A stretch of 64,000 nt of DNA, from assembly GCA_000717735.1 (NCBI GenBank), contig JOBE01000008.1, positions 124,001-188,000 of the forward strand, given 5' to 3'. The stretch's first letter is position 1, and each line of letters opens with the position of its first letter. Source of the DNA: Streptomyces griseoluteus. Lineage in GTDB: Bacteria; Actinomycetota; Actinomycetes; Streptomycetales; Streptomycetaceae. Positions 17,108-25,920 of this stretch are shown here, in pieces. The position numbers and the translations under genes are program-made. The notes beneath the pieces are model-generated. The model was not told the DNA's origin. It did not search any database and saw only the letters and a program-made list of their open reading frames with translations.

Positions 17108-17145
17108 GACGAGGGCCCGGATCCTTATGGATCCGGGCCCTCGTC
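17108..17145 (-). terminator. Terminator after the second initiator tRNA
   Basis: A 17-bp perfect stem (GACGAGGGCCCGGATCC and complement) closed by the tetraloop TTAT, 7 bases from the tRNA 3' end. Confidence 0.9.
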
Positions 17146-17152
17146 CTCTGAG

Positions 17153-17226
17153 TAGCGGGGACAGGATTTGAACCTGCGACCTCTGGGTTATGAGCCCAGC
17201 GAGCTACCGAGCTGCTCCACCCCGCG
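17153..17226 (-). tRNA. tRNA-fMet (CAU), initiator, copy 2
   Basis: Identical to copy 1 except position 1, which is C here, giving the C1/U72 mismatch expected of an initiator tRNA. Anticodon stem has the three G:C pairs. Not inside a gene. Copies 1 and 2 bracket the Sel1-repeat gene, with matching terminators, suggesting an old duplication of the tRNA unit. Confidence 0.97.
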
Positions 17227-17271
17227 TCGGTGAACCAACAGTACCACGGACGCGGGATGGAAAACCTCAGG

Positions 17272-20172
17272 TCAGCCGCTTGATCCGGTCGTCTTGAGCT
17301 TCGCTCCGGCCGCCGCGGCCCGCTCGAGGGCCGCCTGCAGCTCCTCCTGGGCCTTGCCGTACGCGGTCCAGTCGCCCTTCGCCAGAGCCGCCTCGCCCGC
17401 GTCGTACGCCTTCTGGGCGTCGGCGATGGCCTGCTTGAGCGCGGCGTCGTTCGACGCCGGCGGCTCGGTGGTGCCCGGCGGGGTCGTGGGCGAGGTGGGC
17501 GGCGGTGTGGTGGGCGCGTCGACCCCGAAGACCGCGTTGAGCGCCGTGGTGAGGTTGTCCTCGAACACCGTGGTGTCCTTGGTCGTGTCACCGTTCGGCT
17601 GGTCCGCGTCCACGTACGACACGGCGACCTTCTTCAGGAGCGGGTAGAGCGCGTTGCGCCCCTGGGCGTACACCGGCTCCACGTACAGGAAGCCACCGTC
17701 GAGCGGGACGGTCAGCAGGTTGCCGTACTGGATGTCCGAGTCGGCGCCCTTCATGTCCCGGACGAAGGTGGCCACCGACGGCAGACCGTTGAGCTTGCTC
17801 TGCACCTGCGCCGGTCCCGGGACGTCCTCGGTGACCCTCAGCAGCCTCAGCCGGCCGTACTCCTTGCTGGTGGCATCGGCGTCGACCGCCATGAAGCCGC
17901 CCAGGTTGGGCCGCCCGTTCGGCGTGAACGTCGTCGTCAGCGAGAAGCGCTGCGCCGTGTCCCCGGGCATCTTCATGCTCAGGTAGTACGGCGGGACCGC
18001 GTTGCCGTCCTTGTTGGTCGGGTCGTCCGGCACCTGCCAGGCGTCCGAGCCGCTGTAGAACTGGGCCGGGTCGGTGACGTGGTAGCGGGTCAGCAGCTCG
18101 CGCTGCACCTTGAACATGTCCTGCGGGTACCGCAGGTGCTCCATCAGGCCGGCCTTGATCTCGGACTTCGGCTTGACGGTGTCCGGGAAGGCCTTCATCC
18201 AGGTCTTCAGGACCGGGTCCTGGGTGTCCCACTGGTAGAGGGTCACCGTGCCGTCGTAGGCGTCGACGGTGGCCTTCACCGAGTTGCGGATGTAGTTGAC
18301 CTGGTTCTGCTGGGCGACGACCGCGCGCTGCTGGTTGCCGACGGTCAGCGAGTCGGCCGTGGTGTCGCCGAGCGTGGTGCGCGAGGCGTACGGGTAGCCG
18401 TTGGTCGTCGTGTAGGCGTCGATGATCCACTGGATCCGGCCCTCGACGACCGCCGGGTAGGCGTCGCCGTCGATGGTCAGCCAGGGCGCGACCGCCTCGA
18501 CGCGCTCCTTCGGGGTGCGGTTGTAGAGGACCCGCGAGCCCTCGCCGATGGCCCCCGAGTAGAGGATCTGCGGCTCGCTGAAGGCCACCGCGTACGCGGC
18601 GCGGTTGAAGGTGCTGGAGAGGCTTACGCCGCTCTTCTCCTTGTAGCTGGTGGTCTTCTCGCCGTTCTCCTCGTAGTCCAGCTCCTTCTGCGGGCCGCCC
18701 ACGATCGAGTACTGGTCGGTCTTCTCGCCGTAGTAGATCCGCTGCTGGTACGTGCCGAGCGTCCCCGTGGTCGGCAGGCCGGCCTCGGTGAAGACCGGGG
18801 AGCCGTTGGCGTCGGTCTGGGTGCCCGAGGCCATGATGGCGCCGTAGCCGTGGGTGTACGTGAAGTGGTCGTTGATCCAGTTGCGCTTCGGGATGCCCTT
18901 GATGTTGAGCTCACGCAGACCGACGACGGTGTCCTTGCCCTGGTAGCGGTCCACGTCCAGGGTCATCGGGAACTGGTAGTACTTCCGCTTCTGCTCCAGC
19001 TGCTGGAACGTCGGCGACACGATGTTCGGGTCGAGGAGGCGGTAGCTGGCCGCCGAGTCGGAGTCCGCCCGCAGCTGGTCCTTGGCCTTCACCGTCGACT
19101 TGCCCGAGTAGTTCTCGGGCTTCGTCCCGTCGATCGCGTACGCCTTGCGGGTCGCGTCGATGTTCTTCTGGATGTACGGCGCTTCCTTGGCCTGCTCGTT
19201 CGGCTGGACCTGGAACTTCTGCACGATGGCCGGGTACAGGCCGCCGATCAGGATCGCGGAGAGCACCATCAGGCCGAAGCCGATCACCGGCAGCTGCCAG
19301 GTGCGGCGCCAGAGCGTCGCGAAGAACAGCACGGCGCAGATCGCGGCGATGCAGAACAGGATGGTCTTCGCCGGCAGGTACGCGTTGGCGTCGACGTACC
19401 GCAGACCCGTCCAGTTGCCGGTCGCCTTGAAGTCGCTGGACTTCACGGCCAGGCCGTACCGGTCGAGCCAGTACGCCACGGCCTTCAGCGACACGAAGAC
19501 GCCGAGCAGCACCGAGAGGTGACCGGTGGCGGCTGCGGTGGCACGCGCGCCCGGGCTGGTGATCCGCAGCCCGCCGTACAGGTAGTGCGTGAGGGCGGCG
19601 GCGATCAGCGACAGCACGGCGGCGGCGAAGCCGAAGCCGAGCAGGAAGCGGTACCAGGGCAGGTCGAAGGCGTAGAACGCCACGTCGAGCCCGAACTGCG
19701 GGTCCTTCTGGCCGAACTTCACGCCGTTGACCCACATGAGCCACGTGCGCCACTGTCCCGAGGCGGAGGCGCCGGCGATCAGCGCCACGAGGGCGGTGAC
19801 CGCGAGCAGCACCCACTTCTTGAACGGGGCGAGGCCCATCCGGTACCGGTCGAGGCTCTGCTGCTCGAGGGACATCGCGCTGAGCGGCGGCCGCAGCCGG
19901 TACGCCAGCCAGATGTTCAGGCCGACGGCGAGCCCCATCAGCAGACCGAAGACCGCGAAGAGGCCGATCTTGGTCCACAGCGTGGTGGTGAACACGGACG
20001 AGTACTCGACCGAGCGGTACCAGAGCCAGTCCGTCCAGAACCCGGCGAACATCACGAACGCCATGGCCAGAACGGCCAGCACCCCGAGAGTCATGAGCAA
20101 GGTACGGGCCCGCCGGGACGGCCGGCCGACCCTCATCCTTGGCCCGGACGGGCTACCGCCGCGGTCCGGCAT
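17272..20172 (-). CDS. UPF0182-family large membrane protein
   Basis: About 966 residues: seven or so membrane helices in the first 330 residues ([20 protein letters not shown], then [11 protein letters not shown]), then a long predicted extracytoplasmic domain rich in Tyr, Asp and Gly, and an acidic/Pro-Thr-rich tail ([17 protein letters not shown]) leading to a C-terminal helix with Ala-Gln-Glu repeats. The family is conserved in actinobacteria and cyanobacteria; its function is unknown. Start set at ATG of [12 protein letters not shown] from family resemblance; the frame is open to ATG at 20241. Divergent from the PPA1309-type gene. Confidence 0.93.
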   Translation of the reverse strand: MPDRGGSPSGPRMRVGRPSRRARTLLMTLGVLAVLAMAFVMFAGFWTDWLWYRSVEYSSVFTTTLWTKIGLFAVFGLLMGLAVGLNIWLAYRLRPPLSAMSLEQQSLDRYRMGLAPFKKWVLLAVTALVALIAGASASGQWRTWLMWVNGVKFGQKDPQFGLDVAFYAFDLPWYRFLLGFGFAAAVLSLIAAALTHYLYGGLRITSPGARATAAATGHLSVLLGVFVSLKAVAYWLDRYGLAVKSSDFKATGNWTGLRYVDANAYLPAKTILFCIAAICAVLFFATLWRRTWQLPVIGFGLMVLSAILIGGLYPAIVQKFQVQPNEQAKEAPYIQKNIDATRKAYAIDGTKPENYSGKSTVKAKDQLRADSDSAASYRLLDPNIVSPTFQQLEQKRKYYQFPMTLDVDRYQGKDTVVGLRELNIKGIPKRNWINDHFTYTHGYGAIMASGTQTDANGSPVFTEAGLPTTGTLGTYQQRIYYGEKTDQYSIVGGPQKELDYEENGEKTTSYKEKSGVSLSSTFNRAAYAVAFSEPQILYSGAIGEGSRVLYNRTPKERVEAVAPWLTIDGDAYPAVVEGRIQWIIDAYTTTNGYPYASRTTLGDTTADSLTVGNQQRAVVAQQNQVNYIRNSVKATVDAYDGTVTLYQWDTQDPVLKTWMKAFPDTVKPKSEIKAGLMEHLRYPQDMFKVQRELLTRYHVTDPAQFYSGSDAWQVPDDPTNKDGNAVPPYYLSMKMPGDTAQRFSLTTTFTPNGRPNLGGFMAVDADATSKEYGRLRLLRVTEDVPGPAQVQSKLNGLPSVATFVRDMKGADSDIQYGNLLTVPLDGGFLYVEPVYAQGRNALYPLLKKVAVSYVDADQPNGDTTKDTTVFEDNLTTALNAVFGVDAPTTPPPTSPTTPPGTTEPPASNDAALKQAIADAQKAYDAGEAALAKGDWTAYGKAQEELQAALERAAAAGAKLKTTGSSG

Positions 20173-20298
20173 CTGGAAAGCCAACGTGCGCCCCTCGATG
20201 TTGATGCGTCTGAAAGCAGGCCCCGCGATCGTAGAGCCCACTGATGCAACTTACTGAGGCTTTACCTAGTTCCCGTGTTCCGGGGTGGAGGAGGCAGG

Positions 20299-20859
20299 AT
20301 GTTGGTCATGTCCAACGTTTCCCCCTCCGGCCCGGCGATGGCCGCGAGCCCCCTCACCCGCGCGGTGCTCGAGATCGACGAGTACGCGGCGGGCCTCGGC
20401 TGGGACCAGCCGGCCCGCCTCTTCGCCCTCGTCGACACCGCACGCCTGCGCGCCAAGGCACCCGCCCTCGCCTCCCAGCTGGGCCTGGGTGACGACGCCA
20501 CCGCCTACACCCCGATCGAGCAGGACAAACTGCCGCGCGGAAAGCCCCTCGACGAGTTCCTCGGCACGGTCGCCTGGCCCGACACCGTGGCCGGCTGCGC
20601 CATGACCGTGGAGCGGCTCATGCTGCCCCCCTCGGCCGAGACCCAGGTCCCGCAGGGCCTCGGCGAGAAGCAGCTCGCCAAGTGGGTGGCCGCCCACCCG
20701 GACCGCCAGGAGGTGCGGATGACCGTGGCGGTGTTGCGGAGCGGTGCGCGCGAGGCGGCGATCCGGCTGCGCGAGAAGGACACCGCGACCGAGGTCCTGA
20801 CGGGCCCCGACCTGGTGCCCGGCCTCGCCGAGGCACTGGCGGCGACCTTCGAGTCCTGA
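20299..20859 (+). CDS. PPA1309-family protein
   Basis: 186-residue cytosolic protein of an actinobacterial family without known function. LTRAVLEIDEYAAGLGWDQP, then ARLFALVDT, and DTVAGCAMTVERLMLPPSAE are the conserved family segments. The start ATG has GGAGGAGG centred 7 bases upstream; another ATG lies three codons on. It sits between the UPF0182 gene and the PDZ-Lon protease gene, an arrangement common in Streptomyces, which hints at an envelope-related job but proves none. Confidence 0.85.
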   Translation: MLVMSNVSPSGPAMAASPLTRAVLEIDEYAAGLGWDQPARLFALVDTARLRAKAPALASQLGLGDDATAYTPIEQDKLPRGKPLDEFLGTVAWPDTVAGCAMTVERLMLPPSAETQVPQGLGEKQLAKWVAAHPDRQEVRMTVAVLRSGAREAAIRLREKDTATEVLTGPDLVPGLAEALAATFES

Positions 20860-20874
20860 GACACGGCGGTACGG

Positions 20875-20908
20875 GAAGGGGCGCCCGGTCTCGACCGGGC
20901 GCCCCTTC
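20875..20908. terminator. Bidirectional terminator between convergent genes
   Basis: A 15-bp perfect stem, GAAGGGGCGCCCGGT with complement, tetraloop CTCG, between the PPA1309-type gene and the PDZ-Lon gene. Confidence 0.92.
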
Positions 20909-20922
20909 GGCGTATCCGCGGC

Positions 20923-22011
20923 TCAGCTCTTCGAGCAGCTCGGCAGGGACTTCGTGTCGCCCTTGCGGAGCTTCTCCAGGGACTTCGTGGCGTCGTCGAT
21001 GGTGTCGACCTTGACGAGGGTGAGCCCCTCGGGGATGTCGGAGGCGGCGGTCGCGCAGTTGTCGGCCGGGGTGAGGAAGTACTCCGCGCCGGCGTCACGC
21101 GCACCGACCAGCTTCATCTGGATCCCCCCGATCGGGCCGACCTTCCCCGCGTCGTCGATGGTTCCCGTCCCGGCGACGAACCGGCCGCCGGTGAGGCTGT
21201 CCGGGGTGAGCTTGTCGACGATGCCGAGGGCGAACATCAGCCCGGCGCTGGGGCCGCCGACGTCGGCCAGGTTGATGTCGATCGTGAACGGGAAGACGTG
21301 GTCGGTGCCGGCCTTGATGCCGACGACGGCCCGGTCGCCCTCCTCGGACGTGGTGGTCGTGATGACCACCTTCCGGGTGACGGTCGGCTCCTTGCGCGCC
21401 TTCTCGGCCGCGGCGGCCTCCTTGGCGGGGACGACCGTGAACTCGACGTCCTGGCCGGGCTTGCGCTTCGTGACCTGCTTGGCGACCTCGTCCTGGGCGG
21501 TGATCGGCACGCCGTCGACGGCCTTGATCACGTCTCCGGCGTGCAGCTTGCCCTCGGACGGCGAGCCCTTGATGACCGTGCCGACGACGACCCGCGCCAC
21601 CACCGGGATCCCCAGCTCCCCGAGGGCGGCCACCTTGGCGCTCTCCTGGGACTGGCTGAACTCCTCGGCGTTCTCCTGGCTCGACTGCTCCTCGGTCTTG
21701 CCGTCCGGGTAGAGCGTGTCGTGCGGCACCACCACGTTGTCGTGGGCCAGCCAGCCGTAGACGGCCTCGACGGCGTTCATCTTGTAGTCCGCGCTGGTGA
21801 CCCGGACGGTCGTCATGTTGAGGTGACCGTCGGTCGGGTAGGTCTTGCGTCCGGAGATCGAGAGGACGGGCTCTCCCCTGGCCTCTCCGAGGGTGTTGAC
21901 CGTGGGGCCGGGACTCATCTCCGCGTACGGCACCGGGATCAGGACGCCTGCGATGAGCAGACAGATCAACACCAGGGTGGAGGCGAGCATCGTCGCGGTG
22001 CGGCGTGGCAT
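20923..22011 (-). CDS. PDZ-domain serine protease with Lon-type catalytic dyad (YlbL family)
   Basis: 362 residues: an N-terminal membrane anchor (STLVLICLLIAGVLIPVP), a PDZ domain around residues 130-210 (VIKGSPSEGKLHAGDVIKAV) and a C-terminal S16 Lon-like domain. The catalytic Ser is in GGPSAGLMFALGI and the Lys in GKVGPIGGIQMKL. Such proteins are membrane-anchored with the protease outside, and process or degrade membrane or secreted proteins. The substrate is unknown. A 65-base gap separates it from the upstream small membrane-protein gene on the same strand. Confidence 0.93.
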   Translation of the reverse strand: MPRRTATMLASTLVLICLLIAGVLIPVPYAEMSPGPTVNTLGEARGEPVLSISGRKTYPTDGHLNMTTVRVTSADYKMNAVEAVYGWLAHDNVVVPHDTLYPDGKTEEQSSQENAEEFSQSQESAKVAALGELGIPVVARVVVGTVIKGSPSEGKLHAGDVIKAVDGVPITAQDEVAKQVTKRKPGQDVEFTVVPAKEAAAAEKARKEPTVTRKVVITTTTSEEGDRAVVGIKAGTDHVFPFTIDINLADVGGPSAGLMFALGIVDKLTPDSLTGGRFVAGTGTIDDAGKVGPIGGIQMKLVGARDAGAEYFLTPADNCATAASDIPEGLTLVKVDTIDDATKSLEKLRKGDTKSLPSCSKS

Positions 22012-22076
22012 GGAACGACAGTACGGGACTCGCCTGTGGGTGCACCCGTGGGGCGGTCCGTACGGGGCGGCCGGAG

Positions 22077-22304
22077 TCAGCTCGACGGCGAGGTGGTGAC
22101 ACCGCCGGCGGCGGCCGGTTCGAGGTCCGCGCGGGCGGCATGGGGGGTCGTGGTGTGGGAGCGTTCCATCGCGTCCCGGAAACGTGCGTAACCGGCGAGT
22201 TCGGCCACGTCACCTATCGTCTTGTTCCTCGAAGCCCAGCTTCCCCATATCGCCGCGCCGACGACTGCGAAAAGCGGAATCAGCAACCAGGCCAGCGCTG
22301 CCAT
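22077..22304 (-). CDS. Small single-pass membrane protein, unknown function
   Basis: 75 residues. An N-terminal hydrophobic helix (LAWLLIPLFAVVGAAIWGSW) and a charged cytosolic part (GDVAELAGYARFRDAMERS). GGGAGG lies five to six bases before the ATG, a strong SD that supports the call. Located between moaE and the PDZ protease gene on the same strand. Could be an accessory of the protease; there is no direct evidence. Confidence 0.7.
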   Translation of the reverse strand: MAALAWLLIPLFAVVGAAIWGSWASRNKTIGDVAELAGYARFRDAMERSHTTTPHAARADLEPAAAGGVTTSPSS

Positions 22305-22426
22305 CCCGACCTCCCATCCCCAGTGAGTTGATCAGCGAACTGCGTCATCTGTGATGCCAACGCTCGCGCCTGGGGACCGGTTACGCAAATCGGGCGGTCG
22401 GCTACACGGTGTCGGCGCGCCGCCTT

Positions 22427-22466
22427 GCCTGCAGGGGCTGCCCCTGGCAGGCCCCCACCCTCCCCC
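22427..22466 (-). repeat. Palindrome/terminator after moaE with dispersed C-rich element
   Basis: GCCTGC-AGGGG-CTG-CCCCT-G-GCAGGC forms a hairpin 28 bases after the moaE stop and can terminate it. The adjoining CCCACCCTCCCCC (22454-22466) recurs inside adnA (49505-49517), marking a dispersed repeat. Confidence 0.55.
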
Positions 22467-22479
22467 GGCCGGCGGAGGC

Positions 22480-22941
22480 TCAACAAGCGCCGACCCACTC
22501 CTGGGTGCCGTCCGAGAAGGTCTGGTGCTTCCAGATGGGGACCTCGTGCTTGAGGTCGTCGATGAGCTTGCGGCAGGCCTCGAAGGCCTCACCGCGGTGC
22601 GGGCAGGACACGGCGACGACGACCGCGATGTCGCCGACCCGCAGGTCGCCCACACGGTGGACGGCGGCCAGCGCGCGGACCGGGTAGTTCGCGACGACCT
22701 TCTCCGCGACCCGGCGCAGCTCCGCCTCCGCCGTGGGGTGGCAGGAGTAGCCCAGGGCGTCCACGTCGGCACCGCCGTCGTGGTTGCGCACGGTGCCCAC
22801 GAAGAGCGTCGTCCCGCCGGAGGCGTCGTCTCCGACCGCCCGGAAGACCTCGTCGAGGGAGAGCGGGGTCTCCCGGATCGCGAGGAGCTTGATCGGGTCG
22901 GCCGCGGCCTGCTCGCCGGGGTGGTCAAACGTCGGTGCCAT
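22480..22941 (-). CDS. moaE: Molybdopterin synthase catalytic subunit
   Basis: MoaE transfers sulfur from MoaD to cyclic pyranopterin monophosphate to make molybdopterin. 153 residues; family motifs are FVGTVRNHDGGADVDALGYS, AAVHRVGDLRVGDIAVVVAV, and VPIWKHQTFSDG containing the catalytic Lys. MoaD and other moa genes are not in the window; the sulfur-carrier activator MoeZ is encoded 35 kb away. ATG of MAPTF was chosen; an in-frame ATG six codons upstream is possible and neither has a good SD. Confidence 0.93.
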   Translation of the reverse strand: MAPTFDHPGEQAAADPIKLLAIRETPLSLDEVFRAVGDDASGGTTLFVGTVRNHDGGADVDALGYSCHPTAEAELRRVAEKVVANYPVRALAAVHRVGDLRVGDIAVVVAVSCPHRGEAFEACRKLIDDLKHEVPIWKHQTFSDGTQEWVGAC

Positions 22942-23105
22942 GGACCCATCGTGCCGCACGCGCGCGGGATCCCGGAATAGCGGTTTCGACCGGCGGACGG
23001 CGGCGGCGGTAGGAGGGTCCTACAGACCGTCGCGCGACAGCCCGGTCGGGCGCCGCGCCCGGCGCCCCGGCCCGGGGTCCCGGTCCGGCCGGCGGCCGGC
23101 GCCGG

Positions 23106-24215
23106 TCAGATCCCGCGCCGCTTCCGCATCTGCCGGACGAGCGCCGCCGTGCCGAGCAGCGCCACCGTCGCACCGGCCGCACCGGCCGCCGTGGCGTCCT
23201 TGCGGCCCAGACGGCGGCCGGCGACCGTGTGACGGCCCTCGACCTCCTCCAGGAGCGCGGTGAGGACCTCCTCGTTCGTCCACTTCGGCCGCCAGCCGGC
23301 GTCGTGCAGCCGTCCGACGCTCACCACCCAGGGGTGCATGGTGTAGGCGAGGTCGCCGGCCGGGGACGGGGTGAGGCCGATGCGGTGGAGACGCGCCGCC
23401 GCGCCGAGGGCGACGGCGGAGGGCAGCTCCATGCGGCGGATGCCGGAGAGCTCCTCGACCTCCTCCTGCTCCAGCCAGCCCTCGCAGCCGACGGCGAACT
23501 CCCCGTCGACCTTCTCGAGGGCCGCGTACTCCAGGGCGCTGACCAGGTCCTCGACGTGGCAGAACTGCCAGGTCGGCCGGGATCCGGCGACGACGAGGAG
23601 CCGGGGCGACTCGAAGTAGCGGGTCAGCGCCGTGTCCGTACCGCCGACGAGAACGGCCGGACGGACGACCGTGACGTTGAGTCCGGGGTGCGCGCGGGGT
23701 GCCCGGCGGCCGAGGCGCTCGATCTCCAGCATGTCGCCCACGCCGGTGGCCTCCGCGGTGGCCTTGAGCTCGGAGTCCTCGGAGAGCGGGATGTCGTTGT
23801 CGGGCAGGGCGCCGTAGACCATCGCGGAGGTGCACAGCACCACCCGGTGGACGCCGGCCGCCGCGGCGGCGGTCAGCACGGTCTGCGTGCCGCGCACGTT
23901 GTAGGCCGTTCGGGCGGCGGGGTCGGTCTCCAGGTCGAGATCGACGGCGAGGTGCACGACGACGTCCGCGCCGCGCAGCTTCTCGGCGATGGCCGGGTCG
24001 CGCACGTCGAGGACGTGCCACTGCGCCTCGGCGACCTCGCCCCTGCGCTCGTCGATGGCGACGACCTTCTTGACCTCGTCGGAGGCGGCGAGGCGCCTGG
24101 TCAGCAGGTCGCCGACGCCGGAAGCGGCGCCGGTGACCGCGACGACGGGGCCGCGCACGGCGGACCGGGTTGAGTGGTTTCGCGCTCCGCGAACCTGAGG
24201 ATCTGGGGAACTCAC
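23106..24215 (-). CDS. NAD-dependent epimerase/dehydratase-like SDR with C-terminal membrane tail
   Basis: 369 residues. Rossmann motif VVAVTGAASGVGDLL near residue 25, then VLDVRDP, VVVHLAV and the site CTSAMVYG; the extended-SDR YxxxK is not obvious, as the matching region reads ATGVGDMLEIERL. The last 25 residues (AAGAAGATVALLGTAALVRQ) look like a membrane helix with a basic end, suggesting a tail-anchored protein. GTG start with GGAG seven bases upstream. Substrate unknown; the family acts on nucleotide sugars or lipids. Divergent from the DUF2342 gene across a gap with a large inverted repeat. Confidence 0.8.
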   Translation of the reverse strand: MSSPDPQVRGARNHSTRSAVRGPVVAVTGAASGVGDLLTRRLAASDEVKKVVAIDERRGEVAEAQWHVLDVRDPAIAEKLRGADVVVHLAVDLDLETDPAARTAYNVRGTQTVLTAAAAAGVHRVVLCTSAMVYGALPDNDIPLSEDSELKATAEATGVGDMLEIERLGRRAPRAHPGLNVTVVRPAVLVGGTDTALTRYFESPRLLVVAGSRPTWQFCHVEDLVSALEYAALEKVDGEFAVGCEGWLEQEEVEELSGIRRMELPSAVALGAAARLHRIGLTPSPAGDLAYTMHPWVVSVGRLHDAGWRPKWTNEEVLTALLEEVEGRHTVAGRRLGRKDATAAGAAGATVALLGTAALVRQMRKRRGI

Positions 24216-24340
24216 CGGGCGTCTCCAGCGGTTGTCTTCAGTACGTACGCGGATGACGCGTACGGACCAGGTGGCGTCCATCCTGCCGCAGGGCACGGCC
24301 CTACGGAGCACCGAGCCCGTTTCCGGGCCCGGGTGTCAGA

Positions 24341-24394
24341 TGGTGTCCCGCCGATCGGACCGGTCGCGAGCCCGGTCCGATCGGCGGGACACCA
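24341..24394. repeat. 23-bp perfect inverted repeat in a divergent intergenic region
   Basis: Arms 24341-24363 and 24372-24394 match perfectly and enclose TCGCGAGC. It lies 96 bases upstream of the DUF2342 gene and 125 bases upstream of the SDR gene, so it is not a terminator for either. Its right arm overlaps a second hairpin (24389-24410). Confidence 0.85.
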
Positions 24395-24410
24395 CCTACG
24401 CTGGTGGTGT
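24389..24410. repeat. Second hairpin overlapping the large inverted repeat
   Basis: ACACCACC-TACGCT-GGTGGTGT: an 8-bp stem sharing six bases with the right arm of the large repeat, so in RNA only one of the two can form. The loop TACGCT resembles a -10 box, so it may be promoter plus operator instead. Confidence 0.6.
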
Positions 24411-24489
24411 GCGGGGCTTGTCTGGACGGGCCCTGGTCGGGCAGTCGCCGTCGGCAGGAGGCCGGCGGCCCTACGAGCCGAGGAAACCT

Positions 24490-25920
24490 GTGAGCGACAC
24501 CCCATTCGGATTCGGCCTTCCGCCGGAGGAGCCGGACAACGGCGACGAGGGCAAGAAGAAGGACCCCGCCGGAGGTGGCCAGGGGTCCGGTGGCCAGGGC
24601 GGCAACCCGTTCGGGGCGAACCCGTTCGGCTTCGGCGGACTGCCCGGCATGGGCGGCCCCGGCGGCGCGGACAACCCGTTCGCGGCCATGTTCGGCTCGC
24701 TGAACCCCAACGATCTCGGTGCGGCCTTCCAGCAGCTCGGCCAGATGCTGAGCTACGAGGGCGGTCCCGTGAACTGGGACATGGCCAAGCAGATCGCGCG
24801 CCAGGTGGTGGCCCAGGGCACCGCCGACGGAACCAAGGACGCCAGCGTGGGCCCGGCCGAGAAGTCCGCGGTCGAGGAGGCCGTGCGCCTCGCCGACCTG
24901 TGGCTCGACCAGGTCACGTCGCTGCCCTCCGGGGCGAACACGGCGGTGGCGTGGAGCCGCGCGGAGTGGGTCGAGGCGACGCTGCCCGCGTGGCAGCAGC
25001 TCGTGGACCCGGTCGCCGAACGGGTCGGCGCGGCGATGGGCGACGTCCTGCCGGAGGAGATGCAGGCCATGGCCGGCCCGCTGATCGGCATGATGCGCTC
25101 GATGGGCGGCGCCATGTTCGGCCAGCAGATCGGGCAGGCCGTGGGCGCGCTCGCCGGTGAGGTCGTCGGCTCCACCGACGTGGGTCTCCCGCTCGGCCCG
25201 CCCAACCGCGCCGCGCTGCTTCCGCTGAACATCGAGGCCTTCGGCAAGGACCTGGGCGTGCCCTCCGACGAGGTGCGGCTCTACCTGGCCCTGCGCGAGG
25301 CCGCGCACCAGCGGCTCTTCGCACACGTGCCGTGGCTCCGCGCGCATCTGTTCGGCGCGGTCGAGGGGTACGCGCGCGGGATCACCGTCGACACCTCGAA
25401 GCTGGAGGAGGCTGTCGGCCAGCTCGACCCGTCGCGTCCGGAGCAGCTTCAGGAGGCGCTCCAGCAGGGCATGTTCCAGCCGGAGGACACCCCGGCGCAG
25501 AAGGCCGCCCTGGCCCGCCTGGAGACGGCGCTCGCGCTCGTCGAGGGCTGGGTGGACGCGGTGGTCCACGAGGCCGCCAAGTCCCGGCTGACCTCGGCGG
25601 ACGCGATGCGCGAGACGCTGCGCCGGCGCCGGGCGTCGGGCGGTCCCGCCGAGCAGACCTTCGCGACCCTGATCGGTCTCGAGCTGCGTCCGCGGCGGCT
25701 GCGGGACGCGGCGCGCCTGTGGGCGTCGCTGACCGACGCGCGCGGGGTCGACGGCCGGGACGCCCTGTGGGAGCACCCCGACATGCTGCCGACTGCGACC
25801 GACCTGGACGACCCGGACGGCTTTGTGCACCGTGAGCACCTCGACTTCTCCGAGCTGGACAAGATGCTCGGCGACGCGGCGAGGGGCGACGCCCCGGAGG
25901 ACGGGGAAGGCAAGGAGTGA
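24490..25920 (+). CDS. DUF2342-family zinc-metalloprotease-like protein
   Basis: 476 residues. Gly/Pro/Phe-rich N-terminus (GGNPFGANPFGFGGLPG) for 75 residues, then a helical domain with GPVNWDMAKQIARQVVA, MGGAMFGQQIGQAVGALAGE and the family core RLYLALREAAHQRLFAHVPWL. Family members are annotated as zinc-dependent metalloproteases, but the zincin motif reads REAAH, i.e. Arg in place of the first His, so catalysis is doubtful. Start GTG with GAGGAA upstream. The stop overlaps the following Nudix gene start (GTGA), indicating coupled translation. Confidence 0.85.
   Translation: MSDTPFGFGLPPEEPDNGDEGKKKDPAGGGQGSGGQGGNPFGANPFGFGGLPGMGGPGGADNPFAAMFGSLNPNDLGAAFQQLGQMLSYEGGPVNWDMAKQIARQVVAQGTADGTKDASVGPAEKSAVEEAVRLADLWLDQVTSLPSGANTAVAWSRAEWVEATLPAWQQLVDPVAERVGAAMGDVLPEEMQAMAGPLIGMMRSMGGAMFGQQIGQAVGALAGEVVGSTDVGLPLGPPNRAALLPLNIEAFGKDLGVPSDEVRLYLALREAAHQRLFAHVPWLRAHLFGAVEGYARGITVDTSKLEEAVGQLDPSRPEQLQEALQQGMFQPEDTPAQKAALARLETALALVEGWVDAVVHEAAKSRLTSADAMRETLRRRRASGGPAEQTFATLIGLELRPRRLRDAARLWASLTDARGVDGRDALWEHPDMLPTATDLDDPDGFVHREHLDFSELDKMLGDAARGDAPEDGEGKE

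Noticed and set aside
17004..17591. Minus-strand frame ending in the same tRNA-derived peptide as the Sel1 gene
   Set aside because: The rest of the frame is an Arg/Pro-rich shadow of the UPF0182 gene, with no SD or homology; only the Sel1 frame is a real gene that runs into a tRNA.
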